From assembly GCA_023333565.1 (NCBI GenBank), contig JAJKFH010001531.1, positions 124,001-188,000 on the forward strand: a stretch of DNA of 64,000 bases. Reading direction: 5' to 3'. The position numbers and the translations under genes were made by a program. The DNA comes from Puffinus mauretanicus (taxonomy: Eukaryota > Chordata > Aves > Procellariiformes > Procellariidae). Below, piece after piece: positions 34,201 through 48,827 of the stretch. Positions within the stretch are counted from its first letter, which is position 1, and every line of letters begins with the position of its first letter. Below the pieces are notes generated by a model. The model saw only the letters and a list, made by a program, of their open reading frames with translations. It was not told the origin of the DNA and did no database searches.

Positions 34201-37200
34201 CCATCCAACTCTTCTCTACTGTGTTTTTTCAAAAATAGTTATAAAAATTTTCTTTTGTTACTTGATCTTTATCTCCCAAATGAAATGCAGTGCCCAACTG
34301 TCATTTAAATAACGTTGTTTCTGATGCCATGTTAATAACTGCACTCAGTGGATCTGTATCAAATATAATTTGGCAGATGATACGGCAGTTTTGAAAACTA
34401 TATTACAGCATTTCAGATTAAAATTTTCTAGAAAAGGAGACATCTTATTTTCCGATATTTATGCTACAATTACACAAGAGGGTCTCGCAAATGGAAGATG
34501 GAGACAGGAGGCCACTGGGCATTGGGCAGAACAGCCTGGGTATTAGGCTGTAGCTTTATAAGCTCAGTATGTGTGGTACACCGTAACATTTACAATGGAA
34601 TGAGTTTGATGGCATATAATTTATATGGTTATTATTGATTCACAGTAGTAAAGTACAACTGTTTTCTGAATTGTAGAACCATTTTGTTTAGGTTTTGGGG
34701 AGGGTTATTTCCTGCTAGAAGAACGTGTCTCCTATAGATGAGTGTACTGTGCAAGACAGCTGATCAGAGTTGCTATCAGTGGTATTCTTGCCAGCTGGAG
34801 GGAGGAAGCTGATAAACAAGGCAGACAGCTTTGGAAACGAACCTTTAATACTACATTAGGCATGTTTAAAACCAGCAGTGTGTTTCAGTGAGTTTCAACT
34901 CTTAGCATATGTTTATTCATAGAAAATCAGCAGTAAAATATACTTGCCAGCGCACACAAGAGACAGAGTCTGCATGAGGTCGTTTCTCTTTCAGACATCA
35001 AATACAGAAGAGTGTCTTGGTAATTGTTTTACAGTGGGGTTCTAATCATACTCTAGGCATAAGCTGAGCTGAGCAACTTGCCTTTTAATAGAAAAGTATT
35101 TGCTTTTAAGCTTGTTCAGCTTGCCGCTTTTTTTTCCTGGTTTTATGTGTCTGAGTGTGTTTTTACATTTACATACAGTCATGGATATGTGTTTGCTCTC
35201 GATGCAGTTCGGAATATCATTATGTAAAATGCCACTGTCTAGGGCAACATTATGATGGATAAATCTCATTTTTGACCTGGTAGCTGTACGGTATTAAAAC
35301 AGCGTATGTTGCAGCCATGTAGTACAAAATATTCAGTGTGGAAAATGGAAAAAATGGCAATGCATTTAATTAAAAATGTTTTTGACATAAGTCACCTTCA
35401 AAGGCAGATAATCTGAGAGTCCAATTGAATATGTTGGTTGATTTGAGGTAATACCTTGCAATTGCATGTGCTCAAGGTACAGAAGTATGTGGAAAAAAAA
35501 GAAAAAAAAAATCCGTTATTGTGTAAAATGTAGCTCTGCATTAAGTAACTGGATAGGATTGTACATGCAAGCAGTTGTAATTGAACTCAGAGCATATTAT
35601 TTAAAAACAGTGGCCACCAGCAGAACATAGCCGGCTGACAGAAAAATACGAGTTCTGGCTTCCTGAAAACCTTTGTTATTAGGAAAACCATCTGGCAGTG
35701 TAATAGCACCGAGTGTTATTGCCTTCAGCCTCTTATCTTTGGTTGTTAGCTGTCTTAATAGAGTTTAATATAATGGAGATTAATTGACCTCCATAACTTA
35801 ATTGGTGCCATTTCATTCAGGTTTTTTCCCTCCCAGCATATTCTTCATTCTGAATTGATACTGTATCTTCATATTGTTTTTTTCATGTGAAGTCTCTCCT
35901 TTCTCATTGTTTTGCATTATCTATATCTGGGTCAAATTGCTTCTTGAATTTGCAGCATAAATGAACTTTTTCTGGTTTACCTTAGGTGTGGTGGCAACCT
36001 GAGACCAGGCTATAAAGATTGCGTGAAAAAAATGGCGAATAAAGTGCCGTAAAATGACATGTTGTAGCTGTTCAGTATTTTCTGTGGTTCCACGTACTAG
36101 CATAAATATAAGATTAAACTGAATTTCTGCCAAATTTGTGACCCATATGAAGTTGCAACCCTGAGCTGAAAGATTGCTATTCTGAACACAGTGGTCTATA
36201 CTTATTTCTTACATTTTCCAGTGGCTTGAAAAATAAAATGTAATAATATACCAAACATGATTAATTTAAAGCCTGAAGATGATACAGTTGTGTGTTACAT
36301 TATGGTGTTAAATAATAGTATTTCTGCTTCTGGTGTGTTTTCTGTAGACCAGAGCTGAGAACTAACTGGACTGTCCTTACTGGAGTGTAGCAGGTTGGCA
36401 GAATGGCAGGCTGAGCATGATGGACATGAGGCTCTATAAGTTTATTTTAATATCCTGTGGTGCACTGCTGGAAATAGGAAACTGCCAGGTCTCGCTCTGA
36501 GGGCTTTGCCTGCTATAAATAAACTTACTAGTTTTCAGAAATTTTCTTTAAAGGCTCTCAGTTTTTTGCACATAGTTTTAATGATTTATACCATCGGAGT
36601 GTTTTGCTCAGCAAGGGATAAGATGTAGGAGACTCTATAAAGCTTTGCTCCCTAAAGCAAAAAAACCTCCACAAAACAGTCACCAGTTGCAGGAAGGCAC
36701 AGCACAAAAATCAAAGAACACGTATAATATTTATCAAATCCAAAGTAACGTTGAAAATTACATGAAGAATTATCTCTCTTAATTTTGACTGTAAAGTAGA
36801 TCCCTGAAATGGAAATTAATTATATTTGCATTTTTTCTGATGAAGAGTGAGAAGTTACTTGAAATGAGAGACTTTTCAGTGCTTTCCACATTTAAGGGCT
36901 AAATAAATTCAGAAAAGAATACAAAAAGAACATAGAAATCAGCTGCATCAAAATCTGTCTCTGACAAAACTTACACCTTTTCACTTCCCTTCCCCACCCC
37001 GGGATGTTCTTTTTGCCCAACCCTACTACTTGGGTATTCTCTGTCCTTCAATATATCTTTCCCTGAAAATGAGAAGCACAAGAGACAAGACATGGCTAAT
37101 GTTGTTGCATAAGGAACTGCTGTCTGCAATGGAAAGGTGGGACCAAGGGAGACTGTGTGGTCGGGTAATGTGGGCAGCAGGGAAAACAGGAGCAGAGAGA

Positions 37201-37799
37201 ATGAGCTGTAGCTGGGCCAAAGTGGAGTAAGCGCGAGGGAAATGCTCTCGCAGAAGTAGCTCCAGTAAGTGCCAAAACCCTCAGTAGTAGAGGCATTGGG
37301 TGCTGGCTTCCAGGAGCAGCCCCAGGAAGGAGCGTGATGAGTTAGGGGGGATTTTGTCTATATGTTTGTCAATGAAAAGACAAAATGGAACATTTGGAAA
37401 ATAACCCTAAAAATCTGTCAGCAAAGAATTAGTATAAAGTTTATGTGCTTGTTTTTCCATGAATCATCTGTATAAATCTTCCCCATAATTAGTTTTAATT
37501 CGTATTATATAACTTTAATTATATATTATAACCAAAGAAACTCATTTATTAGGAAGGATTTGAGGTATTGAATAAATAGACTGCATAAATGACTAGAATG
37601 GACACTGTTGAGGAAGGGTATTATCTCAAAGGATATTCGAGATCTGTGGAACAATTTGGGTGTTTCACCTGGACTTGGTGAAATAGTTCTGGCTTTAATG
37701 TAGCCTAGTCCGTCAGTACCTCTATATCCCTTCTCTGCTGCCTCCCCTTCGGATGACGCAGCCCTCTGCTGCTTCATGGAAACCAAGCTCTTTCTCTCC

Positions 37800-37820
37800 T
37801 TTTTTTTTTTTTTTTTTTTT
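37800..37820. repeat. Poly-T run, 21 bases
   Basis: This is an uninterrupted T run directly after a pyrimidine-rich CTCTTTCTCTCC segment. No retrocopy body is recognised on either side. Confidence 0.9.
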
Positions 37821-40800
37821 AATTTCTGTAACTTACATATTGTGCAATACTTTGGGAAGTAGCTTAACATCTTTTCAGTTGGTTCTTGGTAATTTCTTGA
37901 TGTTTTTTTTTTCCTACCTCCAGTTCAGTCTTTGGAAGTTTGTGTACAGGTTCCTGTGAAGGATCTGTATTGCAGAATTGGGAATTTGGCTGACCTACTA
38001 AAGTGAGGAAGTGTAAGGGGAATGTATGAAGCGTGAAGTCGGTTATGGGGGAGAACATGGGGAATTTTAAGGGCTGACCTCTTTCTGCATTACAAATTCC
38101 AATTGTCTTTGGTCCACCACACGAGTGTTGCTTTGCAGTTGATGAAAATTCATTACTGGTCTTAACACATGTGCATTGTAACTGTACGCTTCCTCAGAGC
38201 GGCTGTGGTAGGCATCCCAAATTATGAGCGGTTGCCTGAGCTGGCGGCAGGTTGTGTAAACAGAGCAGATGTGGGAACATTGCTGCTAGCTTTTGGGCAG
38301 ATGGGAGCAGTCTCAGAAGAATTCAGACCTCATTTGCCTTGAGCTTTTCTTGAGCATGGACATTTCTTTGTCACTACCACAGGAAAAATACGGTTGAAGT
38401 TACGTCCTTAAAAAGTCAGCGGTTATGCTGGTGTGGTCATGGCTGTTCAGCTTTCTATACTTTGGAGCCAAACCCTTTCAGAAATGAAGAGAACCATGTC
38501 TATCTTCATCAGTTACATTCGAATCACATTTTCTTGATATTTTTGCAAGTGCAAGCTTGAAGGTGTTATTTTAAGTGACAGCTGAGTTTCTGGAAGTCAT
38601 GGTGTGGATGGCCATGATCTGGTGAGACACAACTGGGTAATCTTCAGTCTCATCTCATCCCCACAAAGCAAAACTCTTCTGTGTCCCGTGGCATGTGCAA
38701 AACTTTTTTCCTACAGTAGCAAAGTTTTTAGAAAGGCACCATTCTTTTTCATTGGAAAAATGGGAAAGTGGTTTTTGGTTGGTTTTGGTTGATTGGTTTT
38801 TACCTGACAGGCAAAGGTGAGTTGGAGTAATGGGCTCTGGTTTAGAGCTGATAGTATATGGATTAGAAGAAAATGGCTAAATATGAAGTGGGTTTTGGCT
38901 ATAGAGTATTTCATCTGGGAAAGCCAATTGTTTGGGTCAGGTTGAACATTTCTGCTGGAGAACAATCTATCAAGTCATCTTTACTTCAAATTGCTCAGCA
39001 ATGCCAAAGATACTCATCGCTCTCATTGCAGGGAAAAGCTCTCCCATAGTCTTCAAATTCACTATGAGTATAGATTAACAAGTAATCTGTAACTTAGTTT
39101 GATTTGAAACGGGGTGTGGTGGCACAAGTAATTGTATTTATTCTCCCAGTCTTCTGTGAAACCCCCACCCTGTAGCACCCTTCTTGTCCCATTGCTAGTT
39201 GGAGGCTTTTCAGAGGTTGTGAAGGCACCTCTTAACTTGTCCTCTGGTGCACAGTGATGAGTACTTAAGCATACAATGGCCGAAACAATCCTGGAGCTTG
39301 CTGACCCATACGGTGAGAGATGGGGATGACTCCTGCGTGGTGGTGCCAGCTGTAAGGCTGAGCTTTAGAGTTTAAAAGGAAGGAAATGAAATTGTGTGGG
39401 ACCCCCGTCTCTCAGCATCTGAATCTTTCCGAAAGCTTTAAATTATGGCAGAGCTTAATCCACCCTGTATAGTGTGTCCTGGTGAAACCCCTTGCAGAAC
39501 ATAAACTTTGCATAATGCTGGTAGTGTGCTACAACCACTTGATGGCACCCTTTGATTTGGTACATACCTCATTAACCGTAGCATAGTGCAGTATAGCTGT
39601 AGTATTTGTAATGGAATAACACGTAAGAACTAAAGACTGCAAGGTATCTGGTTAATGTAGAGATGAAATGAATGAAACAGCAAGGCTAAGCTTTCCTGAC
39701 CCTTCATGAGAGAATAGATGAAAAAAGGAAGAATAAGCTATTGTGCCGAAGGGAGATGATGAAATTCAAGATCCACACACATAATCTCTGGCTCAGCCTC
39801 TGAAATGTTAATCCCTGGGTAGAATTATTTGAGCTGTAGATTGCAATTTATCATCAAAATGGCACTGTGTCAAACAATACTTCTTGTATGTGTGATGTTT
39901 AGAACTATCCAATTTTAATATAAAATGGTTCACAGAGCACTGTCTAACATTTAAGTAGCAACTCGTTAAGCTCAGGATGTTTTTCCTCATTTCTGTAGAC
40001 CCATGGTAATCGTGTAGAGTTATATTCCATAGGTCGCTCTTAGGGTCTTTTACTAGCCATATAGTATGTTTTAGGGAGTGATCTGTTTTGATCTGAGCAG
40101 TGACAGGTGATGGGACTGCTTGGTAGTAATTGTAACACAGAGTGGTCCAGGATGTTTATTTTGAGGTGCTCAGTTAATTTTTACAACGAAGAAATCTGCC
40201 AAAAATTTGCTGATGGCTTAAAAATCCCCAGAATTTGAGATTAATGTTTTGCCAAGTTGTGCAAATAATTATTTTGAGGTTACAAAAAATATTTTCTCAT
40301 TATGTTTTACAAGCTGGAATGCCCTTCAGGTTTTTCGTTCCTTGCTTTTAAAGTATGCCAGTAGAGGGAGTAGAAAAATTACCATCCCAGTAAGGATAAA
40401 ATATTCTGCACTAAAATTCAGCCCTTTCTCCTTTAGAAATCTTATTATTTCATACTGTAGTCTGTTACTGAAAGTAAAAGATCCAGTACCTTGAGAAAAT
40501 GGAATTAGGGTAAAAAACACAGCCCAAATAGTTTCTGAAATGTAGGAATGTGTGAAACAGCATGATTATTAGAGAAGAATATTTAAATCCAAAGATATAT
40601 TTAGAAATATGAATTGCACTTTTTTCCCCCCTAGTACTTATGGCTTGTTTGAAAATCACCATGTAATTTTATTGTTACAGCAAAACTCAACATGTTTTAG
40701 TGCATACTAATAAATTCATTTCTCTGCATTTATTTTTAAAGGTGGCCTCCATATAAAGGTGCAATTAAATTGTGTGAGGCATTTGCAAATACGAAATACT

Positions 40801-43800
40801 TAAATATAGGGTTTTTTTGTTGCAAGCCTGGCATTTTTCGCTTGGGAAAGGTGAGAGACTGAAGGAGGAGAAGGGAGGAAGCGGAGTATAAACCCTGGCA
40901 GCCTGGCAAATTCATAATTCCTCTGTAGAAGTTGTTTCAGAAGGCAGTGAGATTTGAAGCAGAAACTATTTGGTGATCTTCCTGTGTTTCTCTTTCAGCG
41001 TGGTGGTAATTAAAATCTCCTCTAAAAATATGCCAGTATCAACAAGAGATTTTGAAAGTCTTTGGTGTGTTTGGTTAGCAGGTATATACCCAGCGTTTCG
41101 GAATCGAAGGCCTGACTGAGCAGTCATGATGGCTGTGAACTGAACTATGAAGGAGACATTTGTCTTGGAGTGGGACCTTTTGTGTTAATCCTTCCAACCT
41201 TTATATTGTAGCATTTCGTGATGGTATTTAGTCAACGAATAACTTGTGTTGTGCACTTGTGATCCCTCTCCATTAGAAATGAGCGTCTGTGGAATAAGTA
41301 TCAGTGTTAGATAAGAATTATTATTTTATTTCATATTTTTCCTGCACTGAGGTCTTTTTTCCTCGCAGGCTGGCACCTTAGTAGCACGTATAGTTTCTAG
41401 ATTAATATTTATAAGAGGATACTCAGGAGATGAACATGATTACATTGAGTGTGCAGCTGTTTATTTGTGCATGCAGTTGTTTTCTGTGCACCCTAGATAA
41501 ACATGTTACCAGAGTATATCTGATCACAGATATTCACGTCTTAAAATTACACATACCAGTGAAGCTTCACCGCTGTCTGCCTAGCCCAAACGCACTAGGC
41601 ACAGAGTATGTAAGCACCGTCACCAGAGTTTTGCTGCTTTAGAAAGGGTATTTTTCTCCTCTGACTGCCTTTTGCATGTCTCTGTGGTGTAAGTTGCTAC
41701 ATCAGATTGCTATTTCTGGTTTTTGCTCCTGCATCAGCCCTGGTATTTTAGCTGTTCGGGCTTGCACTCGCTTCCTTGCTGATGTTCTGTCTCCTTCCTA
41801 GTTCTGTGTGTTACACTGAAAACAGGCGTGCTTTCAAAAACTGCATGTTGGACAAAATTATACAGAGGCATATTTTGTGCTGTAGCATCTATTTGTATTA
41901 GATGATTAAGGTTTTTGCAACTTAAAACAAGTCAACCCTTAGTTGAGTGGGGTTTTTTTGGTTAAAAGTGTGTTCAAAACTACTACATGTTTACTAGAAT
42001 CAAGAAAGTTATGTTTCATTCTTTCACACTGCTGTGAAAGATAAAACTTGTGTTTGATAAACGGGGAGTTCAAATTTAGTTTGGTAATAACCTTTGTACC
42101 AGATATTTTGACCCCTGAATTATCTATGAATTTGAGGATCAGATTTGATCAACTTAGTAACACTGAGCTATTTAAGCGTTTGTTTATTTAAACTTCCATT
42201 ACAAATGAGACACTTGATTAAGATTCTTGTGTCCCGTTTTGCAGCATGGTGGTAATTAAACAAACATAAAATCTGTCTTCAGACCAGAAATTGTACAGAA
42301 GCAAGTCACAACAAATCTTGATAGTGTTGTTTTGTGTGCTGGCTGGAAATGGTATGAAGTCGTCTGTTAAAGAACAGCTTTTAAATGTGTCCAGGATGTG
42401 TACAGGGATTTCACTGTCAAGCTTTTAAAAATTATTTTCTTCTAAGTAAAGATTTCAAATTGCTGTACATAAAAAGAACAAAAGGTTTTTTTAGCTTCTT
42501 GTCTCTGATTTCTTTAAAAGTAATTCTACTGTATTTTAGAGCTGCAAATATCAGGGAAAAAAAAAATACATGTTTGTGTACAGTGCCTGTGGATTTTTTT
42601 ACTGAAGCGAAGCTAATGGCTGTCAAGAAAACTTTGTTCTGAGCTTACTGTGATATCTGACTTCTATATGTCTTTATAAGGAGTGTACTAAAAATAAATA
42701 GTGGTAATCAGTCTCTGTTATGATTTTAACTTCGAGTTTATCTTTCGAAGGAAACCCAAGTTTAAGTGCCCGACTGAATTTTGACTTGACATCAAACTCA
42801 AACAGATTTTTGTCGTGCACGTTGTGAGCTTCTGCATTCCCGAGCTAATTGAATGTGAAGTGTCACACAGAATTGTAGTATTTGCTGGTGAACCTGGATA
42901 GACAATGATAATTACTACGTTGAAGCTTGTTTTCTGTGCAGTTGAAGCATAACAGTGTACCCTTGGTTTTGTTTAGGATGGATCTGGATTAATGCTGGTT
43001 TACAATTATTACTCACAGGGCATTATCATTTCAGATCTGTGCATCTACTTTTAAGGTACGCCAATTGCTGTAATTAATTAAAGTGCTGCAGATGCTGCTG
43101 GTTAAGCCAATTTAAAGAACAGAGCGTGAATTTCCAGTTATGTGAGCTAGATAATGATAATGCCTTAACGTGGTAGTCGCTCTTGTGAGCCAATTACCAC
43201 TCTAGATAGCTGAAGCAGGTCTGTGGTTCACTCTCTCTGCCTTCGCCCGTTCTGGGAATACACGTCTCCTTTTTATGCCTTTTACTGCTGAGTAATCTTA
43301 GTTTTCCTCCCTGGTTGTGGGGTGGTCCGACTGACAGCTTTTACTCTTAATAAGCTTAGAGGTAATAATCCAAGTCCTGTAGGTCACATGTACAATATGC
43401 CTTTTAGTTTCATTTTTTCCTGCTCTAGTTTTGCCAAAACATCAGGCTCCCTGTAATATTATATGAGTGCTATTGCTAACTACCGGGGACTGAAGCACTA
43501 CTTTCTGGTAATTGATTAATGCAGACATCTCATAAGTGTTTTTACGTTACAGTAATTACAAGATTAGGTCTGCTTGTGTTTTGGTCTTTTGTTTTGTTTT
43601 GGTTTTTCTTTTTCCATTTCCTTTTATTGTGGAATATTTTTAAGTATGGATGGATCAAATATTAAGTTAATTAATATTGAGATTTTTTCAATTCCATAAG
43701 TTAGGTTAATTTCACAGCCAAGAAGTAGAGAAGAAAATATTTTCACTAGAGACACTCTGTATTTATTAGTTTATTCTTGTATTTGTTTTAGATGGCTACG

Positions 43801-44720
43801 TGATATGTTAATAAATAAACCATTAGCAACGTCTTTGCTTTTTGTACACATGTGAACTTGTTTCTAGGGGAGCTTTAGAAATGTTGACAGTATTTGTGCC
43901 TGTAACACTCCAGGCATGTTCCTGATGTAGCTGGAATGTGGAGAATAACATATTTTAAAAGAATATATAGAAACTGATTATTTGAAACTGATATTTACTT
44001 TGTAACACTTGTTTTTGTGAAAGTCTATTTGTGCAAGTCTAATAATAATTTATATAGATATTATAAATAAATGGGAAGCTGTGTAATATGTGACATACTT
44101 GCTGTTTGACTTACCAATGGCCAATTTCAAGTTTCAGGCTTAGATTAGGGAGACTCTGTCCCATGAAATATTTCTGTATTTTTGGAGTCAGCTATATGAT
44201 TACGTCAGGTATATTTGAGTAGAGCTAATAACGTACTAATAACCTCAGGAGTGGCAGCCCCTTAGGACCGTGGAGTGGCTGAACCTTAAGAAAAAGAGTG
44301 CAGCCGAGTTCATATGCAAAATGGGGAGAGAGTGGAATTTTCCTAGAATCAGAGCAGAGAGAACGGGTTTTCATCCTGGATCTGTAAACATAAAGCCTTA
44401 GGGATTTGGGAGGGCTCAGAGAGCCTGGTGTAGATGCTCGGAGAATGGGCTCGGGAGAGAAACAGGGGAACATTGTTTTGCAGTAGTTGAAGCTTGGTCC
44501 CAGACAGAGATGGAGGAGGAAATTGGCTGCGGAGGAGAAAGAGTCCATAATTTCTGAGAGGGAGTGGAAGAGAACAGAGCGCACTACTTAGATGTCTCTG
44601 GCCTCATTCCAGAGAGTGGAAATAAAGACAAGAAAGTGCATGTGAGCATTTATCGCTTTGTCCTTTTGTGTGCTCTTGTGTGACCTGAAGCAAAGAAAAA
44701 AATCTTTTTTGGGAATCTTT

Positions 44721-44745
44721 AAAAAAAAAAAAAAAAAAAAAAAAA
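44721..44745. repeat. Poly-A run, 25 bases
   Basis: This is an uninterrupted A run on the plus strand. The sequence upstream (44580-44720) is not a recognised gene end, so a processed-pseudogene tail is not supported. Confidence 0.9.
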
Positions 44746-45914
44746 GTATCTTTGTTTTCACTTCAACCATCACCTATCTGCAAGGACAGGGAGCTGAATA
44801 CACACAGGCTGGAACCAGGAGAGTAAATCTCCATAAAATACTGGGGAGCCTGAAAATGCAACCACATGAGGTGACTGAACCATCCTCAGTTTGCTGCTGT
44901 CAAAACAATGCACTGACACTTGTGGGCACCTGGCCTTTGGAGAGCTCATTCATCTCCCTGACCCAACCAAAAACATTGTGTTTTTTTCTTCTGGATGAGT
45001 TTTCTGCTGGTTTAGTGAGAGGAACTGGGTTGTGAAAGAAGAGCCAGCAAAGTGCCAGGGCTGGTGTGAGACAGGAACATGTGGCTGGAGAAGCGGGATG
45101 CAGGTAGGAGATGAGCTAGGAGTCAAACACCATCTGATCGGCCGCAGTGTCAGGTAGGAGTTGTTATCTTGTGCCTCTGCACTGGATGAGGGAGATGAAG
45201 AGAAATGGGTGTTTCTGGGTGCCCTCATGCTTCTCGTGCCCTGCAGCTCACACGTTGCACGGCTGCTCCAGATGGGTCTGGTTGCCTTCGCTGGCCCTTT
45301 CTTGCCCTACCTGCAGCGTATCAGCGCTTAGAGGGACCCTCCTCCAGATAGGTCTTGGGTGCTTCAAACAGCTGCCAGCTAACAACCACGTCCCTTCACA
45401 GGGAGCAGAGACCTGCTGCTCAGAGACCATGTGGTAGCCTGCTTGGATCAAAACGAGCTTTCCATCTTCTTCTCTCATCTAGTGCTGTGGTATTTCAGGG
45501 GTGCCCCAAGAAATCACCTTCTTCTATGTGGAGCACTAGCCATCCTTTCTAAACCCAGCTTGCATCGAATTTCCCTTGGTTTGGGCTGTTTCCTGCCTCA
45601 TGTTATGGTAGGGCACTCTTTCCTTGGTAGTAAGATGAAAACCCTAAGTTCATGCTTTGTTTTTGGTGATGTTTAAAAAAGATACTTAATAGACTTATTT
45701 TTGTGACAGATGTTAGCAGAGGTTTTATTAAGGTGTGATACTGTCGATCTTTGTTGGAAGTGTAGAAAAGAATGAGACCACATCGCCTGGATGAGATTTG
45801 TGGCTTAGAAGTCATTCTGGCCAGACCTCCTCCTCACCTGAGTACGAGCTGCACTTACTGCTATATAGTTACACTAAAAATAAATTCCCTCTTGCAAAAG
45901 TATGCATAATACTC

Positions 45915-45941
45915 TGTGTGTGCGTGCATGCGCGCACGTGT
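45915..45941. repeat. TG/CG alternating purine-pyrimidine microsatellite
   Basis: This is an alternating TGTGTGTGCGTGCATGCGCG-type sequence of about 27 bases. Such tracts can adopt Z-form DNA; this is inferred from composition only. Confidence 0.8.
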
Positions 45942-48185
45942 TTGTTTTCATGTGCCATGAACCCCGAGATAGAATCTCCTGTTTTATAAGGGCTAATAAT
46001 TTGTTCCCAGATTTAACAAGGTGCTTAATCGCATGGCTTTCTTTAACTTGATTTAATTACAAGTAGATCATATGCTTGAAGTCAGGCATGCGCTTAAATA
46101 CCTTCCTGCACTGAAGTGCATCCTTTTTGGTGTTGATATATCACTGTGTTTAATGGACATGGGGGATTTATGGGCCTTATAGACAAACATTTACGCACAT
46201 GTTATCCTGTGATAGTTGGAGTCAGCAACACCAGATCAGGGCCAAACTCTCAGTTACAACTGGCTATGTTTCCACAAGACTTCCCCAATACATCTTCATT
46301 TTCATTATATTTTTCATGTAATAGGAGAAGAATCCTGTAATTATGATTTGCTGTCTGTCCTACTTAGTTTTGCAGTCTTTTTTTGGATAAGTTTTATAAT
46401 GCAGGTTATGTCTAAAGAAATCAAATTGTGGGGCAGAATTTGAAAATTCCTTTTTATTATGTTAAATATGCGATAATTACTGCTCTTTGTAATGACTGCA
46501 GCAGATTGCTTTGGGACATAAAGCTCTTACTGCCCAGTACTTGGTGAGGGGAAAAAAAAAAAGGTGTATCAAGTTTTTTGCAATTAAAAATCCGGAAAAA
46601 CTTGTTTAAGAAAATGTTAGCCCAAGAACACGCATCTTTTGTCAGTGTAATATGCAGCCCTGAACACAACTCTTTTTATCAACAGTACAGTGTTTCATAT
46701 TTAATCAACATAAAATGAAGTGCTTCCCTCACATGAATGTAACACAGATCAAGTCTCAGCCAAAGCAAATAAAAGAATGAATGCTTTGTTAATCATCCAT
46801 AACTAATTTGTGCATACACAGAAAAAATGAAATCTGTTTTTGACAAGAGCTTTTTCATAGAAGCAGCAAGGGAGAATTGAACATGTAATGTGCATTAGTA
46901 GTAGTGAATAGCAATGGGGAGATCTGAGATGTTTGCCTGGGACGACTTCTATTTCTTGATAGTAACAGCATTTAACAGAAACCTAAGATAAGAGAAGGGA
47001 GGATTTTTTTGAGTTGTTTGCCAAAATATAAGACGACAAACCTGTGCTGAAGCAGACATGGATGGGTTCTTGTGTGCCTTGACATATATTCATAAGTATT
47101 GCAGGGAACTGCCACATATCTCTGTGACAAACTCAGCTAATAGATAATACACAGTGAAGAAAATGTTAAATGCATTGCTTCTTTGCACAGGCAATATGAT
47201 TGTGTTGCTCTAGTGACAGTGTGGTTATGGTTGACAGAGCAGCTTCATTACAAGCCCCTGTTTTCAGACTATTGCAGCTTTAAAAAAAAAAAATCACCCA
47301 TTGGACTGGAATTTTTTTATGCTTGTCAGCCTTGAGGTGAATTTTACTTTAAGTGCAAGGTTAGAATAAATCCATATAGCTGTTTCCCTGATTGAAACAA
47401 ATTTGGAGGGATGGATGGGCTTTTAAAAAGTTGAGGTTTATGTTTATTACAAAGCTGCATTTTGGAATGCTTTGCATTTGTCCTTGCTGCTAAAATGTAG
47501 ATTATGTTGTTTATAAAAATATATGTATAAAATAATTAACTACACCTGCACCATACACTATTCTCACTTTTGTGTGTGCGTAGGGTGTGACAGCTGAGAT
47601 TTCTTACATGTGTGAACATGCCCCTCTTCTAGCTTCACACAGATCTTAATTTTCAGCTGCCTCCCTTTTACCCTAGTTATATACCTACCCTTTGCCCCCT
47701 GCTTCTTCCCGCATACGTCAGATTCAAATCGCACGTCAGCAGTATGGCATTGGCTAGGTTCATTGATTCAATATTTTTTTTTTTTCTTCCTTTGCTCTGT
47801 AGAGGGGAGTGCTGCACGCAGGAACCATCGCTGGTGAACCACTCTGCTCTTAGATAACAGTCTGGAGTAGATTTGCATATTAAAGTTGCCTCACCGAGGT
47901 TTGTCCCTGATAGTGAGGTGCAGGTTTGGATGAAAGAAATAGTAATAAAGTGGCACGGCAAGAGAACTGTATGTTTGTATAAAGACACTTTCTTGAAGAG
48001 CCAACTCTTCCAGAGTGAATTTTGTGATTGGTAGCACGGCCATGGAGCTGTAAGAGTTATGGTGGCCTTGCAACGTGTCCTCCAGGGTGGTAGCTGGGAA
48101 ATACAGTGAGAGGGAAGGAGAGAGAGAGGGAAGAGCATCAGCAGATCCCATAATTTCTCTGTATTTTGGGGGACTTTTCCAACTT

Positions 48186-48601
48186 GTGGAGAACAAGTCT
48201 TATGAGGAGCAGCTGAGGGAACTGGGGTTGTTTAGCCTGGAGAAGAGGAGGCTGAGGGGAGACCTCATCGCGCTCTACAACTACCTGGAAGGAGGTTGTA
48301 GCGAGGTGGGTGTTGGTCTCTTCTGCCAAGTAACAAGCGATAGGACGAGAGGAAATGGCCTCAAGTTGCACCAAGGGAGGTTTAGATTGGACATTAGGAA
48401 AAATTTCTTTGCTGAAAGAGTGGCCAGGCCTTGGAACAGGCTGCCCAGGGAAGTGGTAAAGTCACCGTCCCTGGAAGTATTTAAAAGACATGTAGATGAG
48501 GCGCTTAGGGACATGGTTTAGTGGGCATGGTGGTGTTGGGTTGATGGTTGGACTCGATGATCTTAGAGGTCTTTTCCAACCTTAATGATTCTATGATTCT
48601 A
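48186..48601 (+). mobile_element. CR1 LINE, 5'-truncated, sense to EHBP1
   Basis: The body starts near GAGAACAAGTCTTATGAGGAG and keeps an open ORF2 C-terminus of about 110 codons: [32 protein letters not shown] and [10 protein letters not shown], ending in VDEALRDMV and a stop at 48519-48521. A short 3' UTR follows, then the terminal ATGATTCTATGATTCTAT at 48584-48601. The 3' UTR closely matches the 8584 copy, so the two belong to the same or neighbouring subfamilies. This is the only CR1 in the window lying in the gene's sense direction. Confidence 0.96.
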
Positions 48602-48768
48602 TATCCTCTTGGGATTATGTATTTTGGTGGTTGTGGCACATGTTTAAAGTGAAGTTGTGAGCAAGAGGGAAGAGAATTAAAAAAGCACAATCATGAATTT
48701 AATAATGGAGATACATTGGTGCTCCAGTAATAACTCAGATGTTCACTTTCAATAACGTTATGCTGGTT

Positions 48769-48827
48769 TTTTTGAAGTGGCCTTTTAGCCTAAATCTAAG
48801 ATATTACCAATATGATAAATAATTTGA
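48769..48827 (+). repeat. Dispersed repeat, copy 1 (unknown family)
   Basis: This 59-base block starts TTTTTGAAGTGGCCTTTTAG and differs from 52063-52121 at 4 positions without gaps. Weaker similarity continues downstream, with a ...CAAGGA...(C/T)GGT...GTGAG(C/T)AT pattern to about 48880, suggesting a longer diverged element. Confidence 0.8.

Noticed and set aside
40998..42260. Repeated GTGGTGGTAATTAAA motif after pyrimidine-CAG at two places
   Set aside because: The shared stretch is under 20 bases and the flanks are unrelated. Chance similarity is likely.
44225..44584. Minus-strand 119-codon open frame
   Set aside because: No recognisable motif. The length is within chance expectation.
47677..48138. 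Minus-strand 153-codon open frame
   Set aside because: The composition is typical of translated noncoding sequence, with no domain-like pattern. It runs into the CR1 flank and has no good start context.
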